The position numbers and the translations under genes are program-made. Shown piece after piece: positions 54,436 through 63,818 of a DNA stretch of 64,000 nt. Source of the DNA: Rhizobiales bacterium CCH10-E5 (GTDB lineage: Bacteria > Pseudomonadota > Alphaproteobacteria > Rhizobiales > Beijerinckiaceae). Positions within the stretch are counted from its first letter, which is position 1, and every line of letters starts with the position of its first letter. The notes under the pieces are model-generated. The model saw only the letters and a program-made list of their open reading frames with translations. It was not told where the DNA came from and did not search any database. The stretch lies in the NCBI GenBank assembly GCA_001556125.1, contig LSIG01000119.1, forward strand, positions 1 through 64,000, in the 5' to 3' direction.

Positions 54436-56085
54436 ATGTCGCCCACGATCAGCCCGCTCGCGGGCAAGCCGCTCGACCCCAGCCTGCTCGTCGACCTCGC
54501 CCGGCTCGGCCAGGCCTATTTCGAGCGGCCGGATCCCGCCGGTCCGGCCCAGCGCGTCGCCTTCGGCACCTCGGGCCATCGCGGCTCCTCGCTGCTGCAC
54601 TCCTTCAACGAGGCGCATATCCTCGCCATCGCCCAGGCGATCTGCCTCTATCGCCGCGAGCAGGGCATCGACGGCCCGCTCTTCCTCGGCATCGACACCC
54701 ATGCCCTGTCGCGTCCGGCCTTCGAGAGCGCGCTGGAGGTCTTCGCCGCCAATGGCGTGACCACGCTGGTGGATGAGGATCTGCGCTTCACGCCGACGCC
54801 GGTGATCTCGCACGCCATCATCGGCCACAACCGCGGGCGCAAGACCGGTCTGGCCGACGGCGTGGTGATCTCGCCCTCGCACAACCCGCCTGCCGATGGC
54901 GGCTTCAAGTACAATCCGCCCCATGGCGGCCCGGCCGACACCGACGCCACCGGCTGGATCGAGCGCAAGGCCAATGCGCTGATGGAGGCCGGCCTCAATG
55001 GCGTCTCCCGCATCCCCTATGCGCGGGCGCTCGCCTCCGACCATGTCCGCCGCCACGGCTTCCGCGAAGCCTATGTCGCCGAGCTCGGCAGTGTTCTCGA
55101 CATGGAGGCGATCCGCAGCGCCGGCGTCGCCATCGGTATCGATCCGCTCGGCGGGGCGGGGCTCGACTATTACGCCCCGATCATCGAGCGCTACCGCCTG
55201 AACGCGACCATCGTCGACCAGACGCTCGACCCGACCTTCGCTTTCATGCCGGCGGACTGGGACGGCAAGATCCGCATGGACTGCTCCTCGCCCTATGCGA
55301 TGACCGGGCTGATCGCGATGAAGGACCGGTTCGACGTCGCCTTCGCCAACGACACCGACGCCGACCGCCACGGCATCGTCAGCCGCAGCGGCGGGCTGAT
55401 GAACCCGAACCATTATCTCGCGGTGGCGATCGACTATCTCTTCCGCAACCGCGCCGGCTGGCGGGCGGACGCCGCCATCGGCAAGACCATCGTCAGCAGC
55501 GCCATCATCGACCGCGTCGCCGCGCGGCTCGGCCGGCGTCTGGTCGAGGTGCCGGTCGGCTTCAAATGGTTCGTCGAGGGGCTTTCGGACGGCAGCTTCG
55601 GCTTCGGCGGCGAGGAGAGCGCCGGCGCCTCCTTCCTGCGACTCGACGGCACGAGCTGGAGCACGGACAAGGACGGGCTGATCCTCGGCCTGCTCGCCGC
55701 CGAGATCACCGCGAAGACGGGCTCCGACCCCGGCGAGCGCTATGCCGCGATCACGAAGGATCTGGGCGAGCCGCTCTATGCCCGCATCGACGCGCCCGCG
55801 ACCCGCGAGCAGAAGGCGGTGCTGAAGAACCTGTCGCAGGCCCAGCTCGGCACCGACACGCTCGCCGGCGAACCCATCACCGCCGTCCTTAACGCGGCGC
55901 CGGGCAATGGCGCGGCGATCGGCGGCGTCAAGGTCGTCACGGGCGAGGGCTGGTTCTGTGCGCGCCCCTCGGGCACGGAGGAGGTCTACAAGATCTACGC
56001 CGAGAGCTTCCGCGACGCCGGCCATCTCGCCCGCATCCAGGAGGAGGCACAGGCCGTGATCGCGCGGGCCTTCGCGGCGGCCTGA
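54436..56085 (+). CDS. pgm: Phosphoglucomutase (alpha-D-glucose specific)
   Basis: 549 residues, full length. Interconverts glucose-1-phosphate and glucose-6-phosphate for glycogen and polysaccharide synthesis. Motifs: [10 protein letters not shown] (43-52), the phosphoserine loop [20 protein letters not shown] with the phosphorylated Ser near 148, metal loop [10 protein letters not shown] and [12 protein letters not shown], and the C-terminal [12 protein letters not shown]. The 241 bp upstream contain no gene. Confidence 0.97.
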   Translation: MSPTISPLAGKPLDPSLLVDLARLGQAYFERPDPAGPAQRVAFGTSGHRGSSLLHSFNEAHILAIAQAICLYRREQGIDGPLFLGIDTHALSRPAFESALEVFAANGVTTLVDEDLRFTPTPVISHAIIGHNRGRKTGLADGVVISPSHNPPADGGFKYNPPHGGPADTDATGWIERKANALMEAGLNGVSRIPYARALASDHVRRHGFREAYVAELGSVLDMEAIRSAGVAIGIDPLGGAGLDYYAPIIERYRLNATIVDQTLDPTFAFMPADWDGKIRMDCSSPYAMTGLIAMKDRFDVAFANDTDADRHGIVSRSGGLMNPNHYLAVAIDYLFRNRAGWRADAAIGKTIVSSAIIDRVAARLGRRLVEVPVGFKWFVEGLSDGSFGFGGEESAGASFLRLDGTSWSTDKDGLILGLLAAEITAKTGSDPGERYAAITKDLGEPLYARIDAPATREQKAVLKNLSQAQLGTDTLAGEPITAVLNAAPGNGAAIGGVKVVTGEGWFCARPSGTEEVYKIYAESFRDAGHLARIQEEAQAVIARAFAAA

Positions 56086-56106
56086 ACAGACGGGACAGGC
56101 GGGCGG

Positions 56107-57222
56107 CTATTCGCCCGCAGCGCGCCGGGCCGGCGGCTCGTCGGACTCGGCCTCTTCGGCGCCGGTGGCGAGCCGGTGGCGCGACATCGCTTCGATCAGC
56201 TGGCGGTTGGAATGCTCCAGCGTGCCGACATGGTCGATGTGGTGGCGCAGATCGGTGCGCAGCTGCTGGTTCACCCCGGTCAGGAAATCGGCTTTGGACT
56301 GCAGGGCCGAGAGCTTGATCTCGAGATCGTAGACGGTCTTGTCGCGCTGGCCGAGATCCTCGACCAGCCGGCGTTCGCGCTCGGCGGCGGCCGCAGCCTG
56401 GGCCTCCATCTCCTTGATCGTCTGCAGCGCGGTGGCAATGCGCGTCTGCGCCTGGCCGGCGGCCTCGTTGGCGGACTCGCGCTCGCCGCTCATCTTCTCA
56501 GCCAGCGCCGCGATGTCCCGCTGCAGGCGGCTGTTCTCGCCGGTGGCGGCGACGAGGTCCGAGCGCAGCATCGCGACCTCGCGCGCGAGGTTCTGCGCCG
56601 CTGCGGATTTTTCGAGCAGCTTCTGGTCGACGACCTGGCGCTCCTCGGAGAGGCGCTGAATTCGCGAATCGGCCCGCGACAGCCGCTGCATCAGCGCGTT
56701 CACCTCGCTCTGCAGCTTGGCGTGCTCGGCTTCGAGCGCGGCGAGTGCCGCCTGGTTATGGTCGAGCGCGGCGCGGCTGCGGTGCAGCTCCTCCTCGTAG
56801 CGCATCGCCAGCGGCCGGTAATGGCCGATCTCGCTCTGCAGACCGGCGATCTCGCGCTCCTGGCGGGTGCAGACGCTGCTCAGCTCCTCGATCTGCGCCG
56901 CCTGGTCCTGCGAGGTCTGGATGAATTTCGGCAGGATCTGCTGCATCGTCGCGGTGCGTGTCATCAGCAGGTCGAGCTGGACCGACCAATTCGAGATCTT
57001 GGCGAATTCGGCCTGGAGTTCGTTGGACTGCTCGCTGATGGCGGCCATCAGCTGGCCGACCTCATGCGAGCTGCCGGGCTTCGGCGGCGGCGGCGCGAGG
57101 GGCGCGATCGGCTCGCCCGGCTCGTTGGCGGCGGTCTCGGGCACGGGGAAGGCGGGAGCCGTTGGCGGCTCCTGCGCCTCGCTCCGTCCCCCGATGAGAC
57201 GCCTCAGACTTGCACCGATCAT
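56107..57222 (-). CDS. Long coiled-coil protein, last of four-gene coil cluster
   Basis: 371 residues from ATG 57222. A Pro/Ala-rich first 55 residues lead into a nearly continuous coiled coil (about 60-345): LSSVCTRQEREIAGLQSEIG, ALEAEHAKLQSEVNALMQRL, LEKSAAAQNLAREVAMLRSD, VYDLEIKLSALQSKADFL. No signal peptide or membrane helix. It resembles cytoskeletal or partition-associated filament proteins only in general design. It is convergent with pgm, stops 21 bp apart. Confidence 0.82.
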   Translation of the reverse strand: MIGASLRRLIGGRSEAQEPPTAPAFPVPETAANEPGEPIAPLAPPPPKPGSSHEVGQLMAAISEQSNELQAEFAKISNWSVQLDLLMTRTATMQQILPKFIQTSQDQAAQIEELSSVCTRQEREIAGLQSEIGHYRPLAMRYEEELHRSRAALDHNQAALAALEAEHAKLQSEVNALMQRLSRADSRIQRLSEERQVVDQKLLEKSAAAQNLAREVAMLRSDLVAATGENSRLQRDIAALAEKMSGERESANEAAGQAQTRIATALQTIKEMEAQAAAAAERERRLVEDLGQRDKTVYDLEIKLSALQSKADFLTGVNQQLRTDLRHHIDHVGTLEHSNRQLIEAMSRHRLATGAEEAESDEPPARRAAGE

Positions 57223-57409
57223 CGAAGCCACCCCACCCACCTTGCCCTTCTCGACGCAGGGCACGCCGCCTTCAAAAGGCCCGGCGATGGCGCTTTCCGG
57301 GCTGCAGTTCAAGGCGCTGCGCCAGCAGAGGACGGGCCGGGCCGCAAGGCAACATCGCAGTGGCTGTCCCTGCGAGTTGCAAACAACTTCTTTGGCGCGA
57401 ACGCGGCCG

Positions 57410-57883
57410 TCAACCGGCCCGCGGCACACCCCCGGCCTGTCGCAACCTGAGCTCGAGCATATAGGCCCGCTGTACCGCCTCGCGCTCGCGTAGCAGCGCC
57501 TTCTCCAGCACGCCCTGCTGCGTCTGCAGCACCTCGTTGGCGCGGCTCAGCGTCGCTTCCGCCTTCTGGGCGCGCTGGCTGAGTTCGTCCTTCTCCTGCG
57601 CCAGCACCGCGATCTGCTGCTGCAGCTTCTGCTTCTCGCGCTCGGCGTCCTCGAGCGACCCGCGCGCCTTGTGCAGGATCTCCAGCAATTGCAGCTGCAT
57701 CGATTCGAAGGCGGCGCCCGCCCCCTCGACCAGCGCCAGCGTGTCCTGCGGGTGCGGCCGGCCGGTCAGGCGGCGCGCCAGCGGGCGCGGCGGCGGCGCA
57801 GGCCCGCGCTCCGGCGTTTCCCGGCCGGCGGGAGACCGCAGCATGGCGCGGCTGAGGCTGGGCGCGTTCGGGTTCACGGTCAC
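57410..57883 (-). CDS. Small coiled-coil protein
   Basis: 157 residues from a GTG at 57883 that overlaps the stop of the previous gene (GTGA), which decides this start over earlier in-frame codons. A Pro/Arg-rich N-terminus precedes a coil (about 55-150: MQLQLLEILHKARGSLEDAE, KLQQQIAVLAQEKDELSQRA, LLREREAVQRAYMLELRLRQ). Third gene of the cluster. 187 bp separate it from the next gene; this gap has a small AGTTG-CAAA-CAACT dyad and could hold an internal promoter. Confidence 0.75.
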   Translation of the reverse strand: MTVNPNAPSLSRAMLRSPAGRETPERGPAPPPRPLARRLTGRPHPQDTLALVEGAGAAFESMQLQLLEILHKARGSLEDAEREKQKLQQQIAVLAQEKDELSQRAQKAEATLSRANEVLQTQQGVLEKALLREREAVQRAYMLELRLRQAGGVPRAG

Positions 57884-58338
57884 TCGCGCGGCAGCGCGCG
57901 ATTGGCCGGCGAGAAGGAGGTCGTCACCGCGTCGTGCAGCCGGGCGAGCCAGCCCTCGGCTTCCAGCGCGCGCGCCTCGGCCTGGCGGGCCCGCTCCTCG
58001 GAGCGCCACAGCATCTCGTTGGCGGTGGCGATCTGCGCCTCGAGCTCGCGCATGTTCACCGCCGCCTGGGCGATGGTCTGCTGTAGCCGCTCCTCGAGCT
58101 GGGCGTAGCGCAGATTGCTGATGCGGATCGCCTCGCTCGTCTCCTCGATCAGGGCGAGCGCGGAGGGCCAGTCCCGCTGCGGCTGGGGCGGGGCGGCCTG
58201 GCGCGCGGGCTCGGCCGGCGCGACGGCCGCCGCGGGGAAGGCGGCGATCTTGTCCGACGCGTTCAGGAACTGCTCCGAGGTGGGCAGGCTCTGGCGCAGG
58301 GTGGTGACGGTGGCGAGATCGCTAACGGCAGGCTGCAT
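57880..58338 (-). CDS. Small coiled-coil protein
   Basis: 152 residues from ATG 58338, overlapping the upstream gene by 17 bp. An N-terminal part (LRQSLPTSEQFLNASDKIAAF) and a Pro/Ala linker precede a coil (about 75-140: SEAIRISNLRYAQLEERLQQ, NMRELEAQIATANEMLWRSE, RARQAEARALEAEGWLARLH). No recognised family. Second gene of the cluster. Confidence 0.78.
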   Translation of the reverse strand: MQPAVSDLATVTTLRQSLPTSEQFLNASDKIAAFPAAAVAPAEPARQAAPPQPQRDWPSALALIEETSEAIRISNLRYAQLEERLQQTIAQAAVNMRELEAQIATANEMLWRSEERARQAEARALEAEGWLARLHDAVTTSFSPANRALPRE

Positions 58339-59131
58339 GGCTTTGCTCCGTGAGAGCCGGAAGGGCAGGCGGCACGGGCCCGTCCTCTCCGAGGGTGAAT
58401 GGGGCAGAGAAATCGGCGCGGGCGGGCGGCAACGGGATCGCGCAGGGAAGCGCCGAGGCCGCGAGCAGCTGGTCCTGCAGCGCCCGGCGGTTGGCGCGGG
58501 CAAGATCCAGCGCGCGCTGGAGCAGCAGCTTGTCGCGGCGCTCGCCCTGCAGCGTGTCTTCGAGCCGAAGGCATTCACGCTGCAGCGCGTCGGTGGCCCA
58601 GGCATGCTGCGCCCGGGCGGCGCGAAGTTCGCTTTCGGCGGTGGCGCCGGCCCCGTCGAGCCGGGCGATTTCCGCCAGGCGATCGGCAAGGGCGGCATCG
58701 AGCGCCGCGATCCGGCTCGCCTGTCTGGCCTTCTCGATCGACGCCTCGTGCAGGGCCTCCTTCAGCCGCCCGATCTCGGCGGCCGCGGCCTGCCTCTGGC
58801 GGTCGGATTGCGCGGTCGCGTCACGCTGCTGTTCGAGGGCGCGCTCGGTGGCGGCGAGCGCCGCCCGCGCCTGCCGCAGATGCAGTCGCTCCGCCTCGAT
58901 CAGCGTCTCCATGGCCGCAAGCCTGCCCAGAGCCGCTTCGAGCCGCAATTCGAGGAAACTCTGCTGGGCTGCGACCAGCCTCCGGGCCGAGGCGGCCTCA
59001 TCGTCGGCCACTCCGCCGGCCGCCGCCACGCGCGCCGGCGTGCCCAGCCAGTCCTGCGAGTCGGCGAGAGGGAGCGCGGTCAAGTGGTGGCCTCGAAGAG
59101 TGCGCCTGTGGAGCTTGGGGAACGCCGACAC
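58322..59131 (-). CDS. Coiled-coil protein, first of four-gene cluster
   Basis: Up to 269 residues. A coil spans about 45-215 (AAQQSFLELRLEAALGRLAA, LRQARAALAATERALEQQRD, IGRLKEALHEASIEKARQAS, LLLQRALDLARANRRALQDQ) and a Pro-rich end follows. The start is uncertain: GTG 59131 has no good ribosome site, whereas a TTG at 59080 has GAGG upstream. 207 bp of AT-richer DNA separate it from the divergent VOC gene and should hold the promoter of the cluster. Confidence 0.75.
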   Translation of the reverse strand: MSAFPKLHRRTLRGHHLTALPLADSQDWLGTPARVAAAGGVADDEAASARRLVAAQQSFLELRLEAALGRLAAMETLIEAERLHLRQARAALAATERALEQQRDATAQSDRQRQAAAAEIGRLKEALHEASIEKARQASRIAALDAALADRLAEIARLDGAGATAESELRAARAQHAWATDALQRECLRLEDTLQGERRDKLLLQRALDLARANRRALQDQLLAASALPCAIPLPPARADFSAPFTLGEDGPVPPALPALTEQSHAACR

Positions 59132-59338
59132 GAATCAATCGCTCAACTTAGCTACTCTTAACGAATCGTATCAATCCGAGATTTCGCCACAGCGACGCCC
59201 TAGCGCTCGCCACACCGATTTTCTTGGGGATGCGGGCGTCAAGCCATGCCGGAACAGTGGGGCGATGCGCCGGCCGGGCTTGTCGTGGCGGGCTTTCCGG
59301 CCGACCCATGACGGATCGGGCCTTGTCAGGGGAGCCTC

Positions 59339-60121
59339 ATGCGCCAGAGCATCGACCACATCGTCATCGCCGTCACCGATCTCGACAAGGCGGTCGCCGA
59401 CTACACGGCGCTGGGTTTTACTGTCCTTCCCGGCGGCGAGCATCCGCGCGGCTCGCGCAACGCGCTGATCGTCCTGGCCGACGGCGCCTATCTCGAGATC
59501 ATCGCCTTCGCCCGGCCCGTGCCCGGCTTCCGCTGGTGGCGGGTGCTGGACGAGGCCGGCAGCGGCCTGGTCGACTACGCCCTGCTGCCGGCGGACGACC
59601 TCGACAAGGACACCGCCCGAATCCGCAACGCCGGCATCGCGATCGAGGGGCCGATCGACGGCGAGCGCCTGCAGCCGGACGGAACCCGCATCGCTTGGCG
59701 CTCCTCCCGCCCGCCTGAACCCGACATCCCCTTCCTCTGCGAGGATGTGACGCCGCGCGCGCTGCGCGTGCCCGAAGGCGCGGCCCGCCGCCACGCCAAT
59801 GGCGTGACCGGTATCGCCGGCGTCACGGTCGCCGTCCGCGATCTCGCCGCGTCCGTCGCCCGCTATCGCGCGGTCACCGGGCTCGAGCCGCTCGCGACCG
59901 GGGCCGCGCCCGGCCTCGGCTTCGCGCTGGCGCAATTCCGGCTCGGCCGCCAGATGCTCTCGCTGGCGCAGCCGCGCGGCGAGGCCTGCGAGGGGCTGAC
60001 GCGCCAGCTCGGCCGGCGCGGGCAGGGCGCCTTCGCGCTCTCCTTCTTCGGGTCGGCCGATCGCTGCCTCGACCGGGCGCTGGCCCATGGCGCCCGTCTG
60101 GAGATCGTGCGCGCGCTGTGA
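59339..60121 (+). CDS. VOC family (glyoxalase-like) protein
   Basis: 260 residues with two beta-alpha-beta-beta-beta modules: IDHIVIAVTDLDKAVADYTALGFTV at the start and GVTVAVRDLAASVARYRAVTGLEP in the second half. The first module carries the His of the usual metal site (H5 or H6 of the opening). This matches the glyoxalase-like (PF13468) group of unknown substrate. It is a single gene 74 bp before cobF. Confidence 0.88.
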   Translation: MRQSIDHIVIAVTDLDKAVADYTALGFTVLPGGEHPRGSRNALIVLADGAYLEIIAFARPVPGFRWWRVLDEAGSGLVDYALLPADDLDKDTARIRNAGIAIEGPIDGERLQPDGTRIAWRSSRPPEPDIPFLCEDVTPRALRVPEGAARRHANGVTGIAGVTVAVRDLAASVARYRAVTGLEPLATGAAPGLGFALAQFRLGRQMLSLAQPRGEACEGLTRQLGRRGQGAFALSFFGSADRCLDRALAHGARLEIVRAL

Positions 60122-60194
60122 GCGGTGACGAAAGCGCGCTGGCACCGCGCTGCTCGCGTGCTATGCGCCGGGCCGAGCACGGAGGACGAGGCGG

Positions 60195-60944
60195 ATGCGC
60201 AAGCTGCTGATCATCGGCATCGGCGCCGGCGATCCGGACCAGATGACGGTCCAGGCGATCGCGGCGCTGAACCGCGCCGATGTGATCTTCCTGCCCGACA
60301 AGGGGCAGGAGAAGGCGGCGCTGCGCCATCTGCGCGAGGCGATCTGCGCGCGCTTCATCGAAAAGCCTTTTCGCAGTGTGACGATGGAAACCCCACGCCG
60401 CGCCGAGGCGGGGGACGATTATCGCGGCGTCGTCGACGACTGGCATGCCCGCATCGCCGCGTCCTACGCGGCGCTGTTCCGGCAGGAGCTGGCGGACGGG
60501 CAGACCGGGGCGCTGCTCGTCTGGGGCGATCCCGCGCTCTATGACAGCACGCTGCGCATCGTCGAGCGCGTCCGCGCGGGCGGCCTGGCGCTGGACTGGG
60601 AGGTCATCCCCGGCATCAGCAGCGTCCAGGCGCTCGCCGCCCGCCATCGCATCCCGCTCAACCGCATTGGCGAACCCGTGCTGATCACCACCGGCCGCAA
60701 GCTGGCGGAGGGCCTGCCGCAGGCGCCGGATGGCGTCGTCGTCATGCTGGACGGCGAGCAGGCCTTCGCGAAGATCGCGCCCGAGGGACTGGAGATTTTC
60801 TGGGGCGCCTATCTCGGCACGCCGGACGAGATCCTGATCGCCGGCCCGCTCGCTGCGGTTTCGGACGAGATCGTGCGGATCCGTGCCGCGGCGCGCGAGC
60901 GCCATGGCTGGATCATGGACATCTATCTGCTCCGGCGGATTTAG
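60195..60944 (+). CDS. cobF: Precorrin-6A synthase (deacetylating)
   Basis: 249 residues. SAM-dependent C1 methylation with deacetylation in aerobic cobalamin synthesis. It begins KLLIIGIGAGDPDQMTVQAI, the tetrapyrrole methylase signature; LLVWGDPALYDSTLRIVE and VIPGISSVQALAARHRIPLN follow, and the C-terminal WGAYLGTPDEIL is CobF-like. The other cob genes are not in the window, so it stands apart from the main cluster. Confidence 0.94.
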   Translation: MRKLLIIGIGAGDPDQMTVQAIAALNRADVIFLPDKGQEKAALRHLREAICARFIEKPFRSVTMETPRRAEAGDDYRGVVDDWHARIAASYAALFRQELADGQTGALLVWGDPALYDSTLRIVERVRAGGLALDWEVIPGISSVQALAARHRIPLNRIGEPVLITTGRKLAEGLPQAPDGVVVMLDGEQAFAKIAPEGLEIFWGAYLGTPDEILIAGPLAAVSDEIVRIRAAARERHGWIMDIYLLRRI

Positions 60945-61022
60945 CCGCGGGCGGCCAGGGCGTACGCTTGCCCCGCCCCTCACCGCCATGTGAGATGCGC
61001 GCCAGGGATTGCGGGACGAACC

Positions 61023-61538
61023 ATGCCTTCGACCAGACGCGACAGAGCCGCCGGGGAGGGCGCCGAGCGGGATGTCCTCGATCTCGGTGGCTATGTCCCC
61101 TATTTCCTGACCGCGATCTCCAACACCTGGTCGCGCAGCTCTTCGCGGCTCTATCTCGAGCGCTTCGGCGTCGGCGTCACCGAATGGCGGGTGATGTCGC
61201 AGCTCGCCATCGAGCCCGGCATCCCGGCGCAGCGCATCTGCGAGGTCATCGGCCTCGACAAGGGCGCGGTCAGCCGCAGCGCGGCGACGCTGGTCGCGGC
61301 CGGCCATGTCGCCGAGCGACCCGATGCCCGCGACGCCCGCCGCCAGCTCCTCGAACTGACCCCCAGCGGCTATGCTCTGCATGACCGGCTGATCGCGCTC
61401 GCCACCGCCCGCGAGCAGCTGATGCTGGAGGGCTTCAGCCCGCAGGAGCGTGCCCAGCTTCTCGATTTCCTGCGCCGGATGCAGTCGCGCCTGCCGGCCC
61501 TGCGCGATTTCGCGCCGCCATCCGGCGAGGGCGGCTAG
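61023..61538 (+). CDS. MarR family transcriptional regulator
   Basis: 171 residues from ATG 61023. Winged helix: FGVGVTEWRVMSQLAIEPG, RICEVIGLDKGAVSRSAATL, VAERPDARDARRQLLELTPSG with the wing Asp/Arg residues. A dimerisation helix starts YFLTAISNTWSRSSSRLYLE. The nearest candidate target is the convergent small lipoprotein gene or the amidohydrolase; nothing in the sequence decides. Confidence 0.92.
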   Translation: MPSTRRDRAAGEGAERDVLDLGGYVPYFLTAISNTWSRSSSRLYLERFGVGVTEWRVMSQLAIEPGIPAQRICEVIGLDKGAVSRSAATLVAAGHVAERPDARDARRQLLELTPSGYALHDRLIALATAREQLMLEGFSPQERAQLLDFLRRMQSRLPALRDFAPPSGEGG

Positions 61539-61541
61539 GCC

Positions 61542-61793
61542 TTACCAGCGGCGATAGCCGTAGCCAAAGCCATAGCCGCCATAGAAGCCGCCGAAATCCT
61601 GATAGACATAGGTCCGCCGCGCCGCCGCCCGCTCGACATCGATCGTCTGCATGCACTGGGCGAAGGCGTCCGTGCCCTGCCGGAAGCCGTAGCCGCGACG
61701 CTGCTCCATATCGAGCGCGCGGCGCTCCTCCAGCGTCATGCAGCCGCTGGCGGTCAGCGCCAGAGCGAGGGCGGCGAGCGGCGCGATCTTCAT
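61542..61793 (-). CDS. Small lipoprotein with Gly/Tyr-rich end
   Basis: 83 residues from ATG 61793, picked because GAAGG stands 9 bases before it. Lipobox LTASGC at 13-18, so mature Cys18. The mature part is charged (LEERRALDMEQRRGYGFRQG) and ends GGFYGGYGFGYGYRRW. Function unknown; the ending resembles the Gly/Tyr-rich protein at 26.3 kb. Confidence 0.78.
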   Translation of the reverse strand: MKIAPLAALALALTASGCMTLEERRALDMEQRRGYGFRQGTDAFAQCMQTIDVERAAARRTYVYQDFGGFYGGYGFGYGYRRW

Positions 61794-61878
61794 GTCCGGC
61801 ATCCTTCGGTCGGCACGATCCAGGCCCAAATGGCCCCAGCCAGAAAAGGCCGCAAATGAGTCGAGATTGCGAAAGGCT

Positions 61879-63213
61879 TCAGGCGTAGCGGCGCGACGCC
61901 GCGCCATGGGCGCGGCGGAGCGCGGCGAGGTCGAGGCCGGGGATGGCCCCGTCAACCACCCGCCAGTGCCCGGCGACCATGACGCGGTCGGCCCGGTGCG
62001 CGCCGCACAAAACCAGTGCCGCGACCGCGTCATGCGCGCCGGAGAAGCGCAGCTCGTCGAGCCGGTAGAGCGCGAGATCGGCCTGCATCCCCGGCGCGAT
62101 CGTGCCGATATCGGAGCGGCCGAGGCAGCGCGCCGAGCCCTGCGTCGCCCAGCGGATGACGTCGCGCGCGGTGACGGCGGCGGCACTCTCATAGCGCAGC
62201 CGGTTGACCAGCAGGGCGTGGCGCAGCTCCTCCATCAGGTTGGAGCCGTCATTGGAGGCCGAGCCGTCGACGCCGAGCCCGAGCGGCGCGCCCGCCGCCT
62301 CCAGCTCCCGCGTGCGGCAGAAGCCGGAGGCGAGGACGCCGTTCGAGGTCGGGCAATGGCAGACACCGACCCCGGCCTTGCCCAGCCGCTCGCATTCCTC
62401 GCAGGAGAAATGCACGCCATGCGCCAGCCAGGTCTTCGGCCGCAGCCAGCCGGTCTCCTCGAGCAGGTCGAGCGGGCGCCTGCCATAGACCTGCAGGCAA
62501 TAGGCGTCCTCGTCCTTCGTCTCGGCGAGATGGGTGTGGAGCGGGGCATCGAAACGCGCCGCCAGCTCGGCCGATTTCGCCATCAGCGAGGGCGTCACCG
62601 AAAAGGGCGAGCAGGGCGCGAGCGCGATCTGGATCATGCTGCCCGGCGCGGGATCGTGGAAGAGCTTCAGCACCCGCTCGCTGTCGGCGAGGATCGTGTC
62701 CTCGTCCTGCACCACCGTGTCGGGCGGCAGGCCGCCATCCTTCTGCGACAGGTTCATCGAGCCGCGCGAGATCGTCGCGCGGATGCCGAGCGCGCGCGCC
62801 TCCTCCACGGCGATGTCGACGGCATCCTCCAGCCCCGGCGGATAGAGGTAGTGATGGTCGGCCGCCGTGGTGCAGCCCGAAAGCAGCAGCTCCGCCAGCG
62901 CCGCCCGCACGGCGAGGCGCAGATCGTCCGGGGTCAGTCGCGCCCAGAGCGGATAGAGCGCGGTGAGCCAGGGAAACAGCTCGCGGTCGATCGCGGCCGG
63001 ATGGGCCCGCGTCAGCGTCTGGTAGAAATGATGATGCGTGTTGATCAGGCCGGGCAGCACAACATGCGCCGAGGCGTCGAAGACCTCATCGACCGGCGCG
63101 GCAGGCGCCGCTCCCGCCGCGACCAGCTCGACGATCAGCGCCCCCTCGACCACGACGCCGCCCGCGGCGGCCTCGGCGACGATGCCGAGCGGGTTCCTGA
63201 TCCAGAGGCGCAT
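61879..63213 (-). CDS. 8-oxoguanine deaminase-type amidohydrolase
   Basis: 444 residues of the AtzB/TrzN/8-oxoguanine deaminase branch. Metal motif LPGLINTHHHF (H60, H62), HTHLAETKDEDAYC with later His, THGVHFSCEECERL-like segment (LAHGVHF), and the catalytic Asp in GVDGSASNDGSN. The closest functional match is deamination of 8-oxoguanine to urate; related enzymes act on triazines or other purines. Start ATG 63213. Single gene. Confidence 0.88.
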   Translation of the reverse strand: MRLWIRNPLGIVAEAAAGGVVVEGALIVELVAAGAAPAAPVDEVFDASAHVVLPGLINTHHHFYQTLTRAHPAAIDRELFPWLTALYPLWARLTPDDLRLAVRAALAELLLSGCTTAADHHYLYPPGLEDAVDIAVEEARALGIRATISRGSMNLSQKDGGLPPDTVVQDEDTILADSERVLKLFHDPAPGSMIQIALAPCSPFSVTPSLMAKSAELAARFDAPLHTHLAETKDEDAYCLQVYGRRPLDLLEETGWLRPKTWLAHGVHFSCEECERLGKAGVGVCHCPTSNGVLASGFCRTRELEAAGAPLGLGVDGSASNDGSNLMEELRHALLVNRLRYESAAAVTARDVIRWATQGSARCLGRSDIGTIAPGMQADLALYRLDELRFSGAHDAVAALVLCGAHRADRVMVAGHWRVVDGAIPGLDLAALRRAHGAASRRYA

Positions 63214-63285
63214 GGGGATACCGGCGTAGGGGAAGGGTCGGGACCGACACTGCCGCCGCGGCCGGGCGAGGTAAAGCGCCGGTCC

Positions 63286-63567
63286 TCAATCCCAGGGCAG
63301 GTCGACCTTGCAGCGATAGCCGACGAAGCATTGCGGAGTGTCGCGGCTCGGCACGAAGGCGGGCTCGAGGAACTCGCCATGTTGGCAGAAGCGGGGATCG
63401 TTGACGAAGCGGTCATAGGTAAAGCCGCCGGTGCCGAGCACGATCGCGCCGCTCGCCGCGACGCTCTGGCGGTTGACGGCGCAGCTGCGCTCCGGCGTCG
63501 AGGGGCGCGATTGCGCCAGGGCCGGCGCGGCGAGGACGAGGAGCATCAGGGACAGGGTCAGGCGCAT
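63286..63567 (-). CDS. Small secreted Cys-containing protein
   Basis: 93 residues. Signal peptide MRLTLSLMLLVLAAPALAQ, then a mature part with four Cys (ERSCAVNR, DPRFCQHGEF, TPQCFVGYRCKV) that can form two bridges. No family recognised. It stands alone between the amidohydrolase and dapD. Confidence 0.8.
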   Translation of the reverse strand: MRLTLSLMLLVLAAPALAQSRPSTPERSCAVNRQSVAASGAIVLGTGGFTYDRFVNDPRFCQHGEFLEPAFVPSRDTPQCFVGYRCKVDLPWD

Positions 63568-63716
63568 CAGGGGGACCTCCGGCCGGTTCGCGGCATCGAC
63601 CCCTCTTTAACACAGCGGTCCCGGCTGCGTTCCTGCGGCGAAACGGGCCAGCCCTGCGGGAGGCGTCCGGCTCGACCCGCCTTGACGCCACGCCGCTCAT
63701 CCGCCATCGCTCGCCC

Positions 63717-63805
63717 CGTCATGCTCGGGCTTGTCCCGAGCATCCACGTCTTCACCTTGTCCACGTCGCCAGGCGTGGATGGTCGGCACAGGGCCGACCA
63801 TGACG
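63717..63805. repeat. Palindromic repeat element D in the dapD leader
   Basis: 89 bp, starting CGTCATGCTCGGG and ending CCGACCATGACG. It contains two local hairpins, GCTCGGG-cttgt-CCCGAGC and GGTCGG-cacagg-GCCGACC-like, with ATCCACG/CGTGGAT pairing between them. It ends 13 bp before the dapD start. Confidence 0.85.
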
Positions 63806-63818
63806 AGAGAGCCGAGCC

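Noticed and set aside
59132..59200. Possible CtrA site (TTAA-N7-TTAA) near CTTAGCTACTCTTAAC
   Set aside because: One half has a mismatch and the spacing is wrong.
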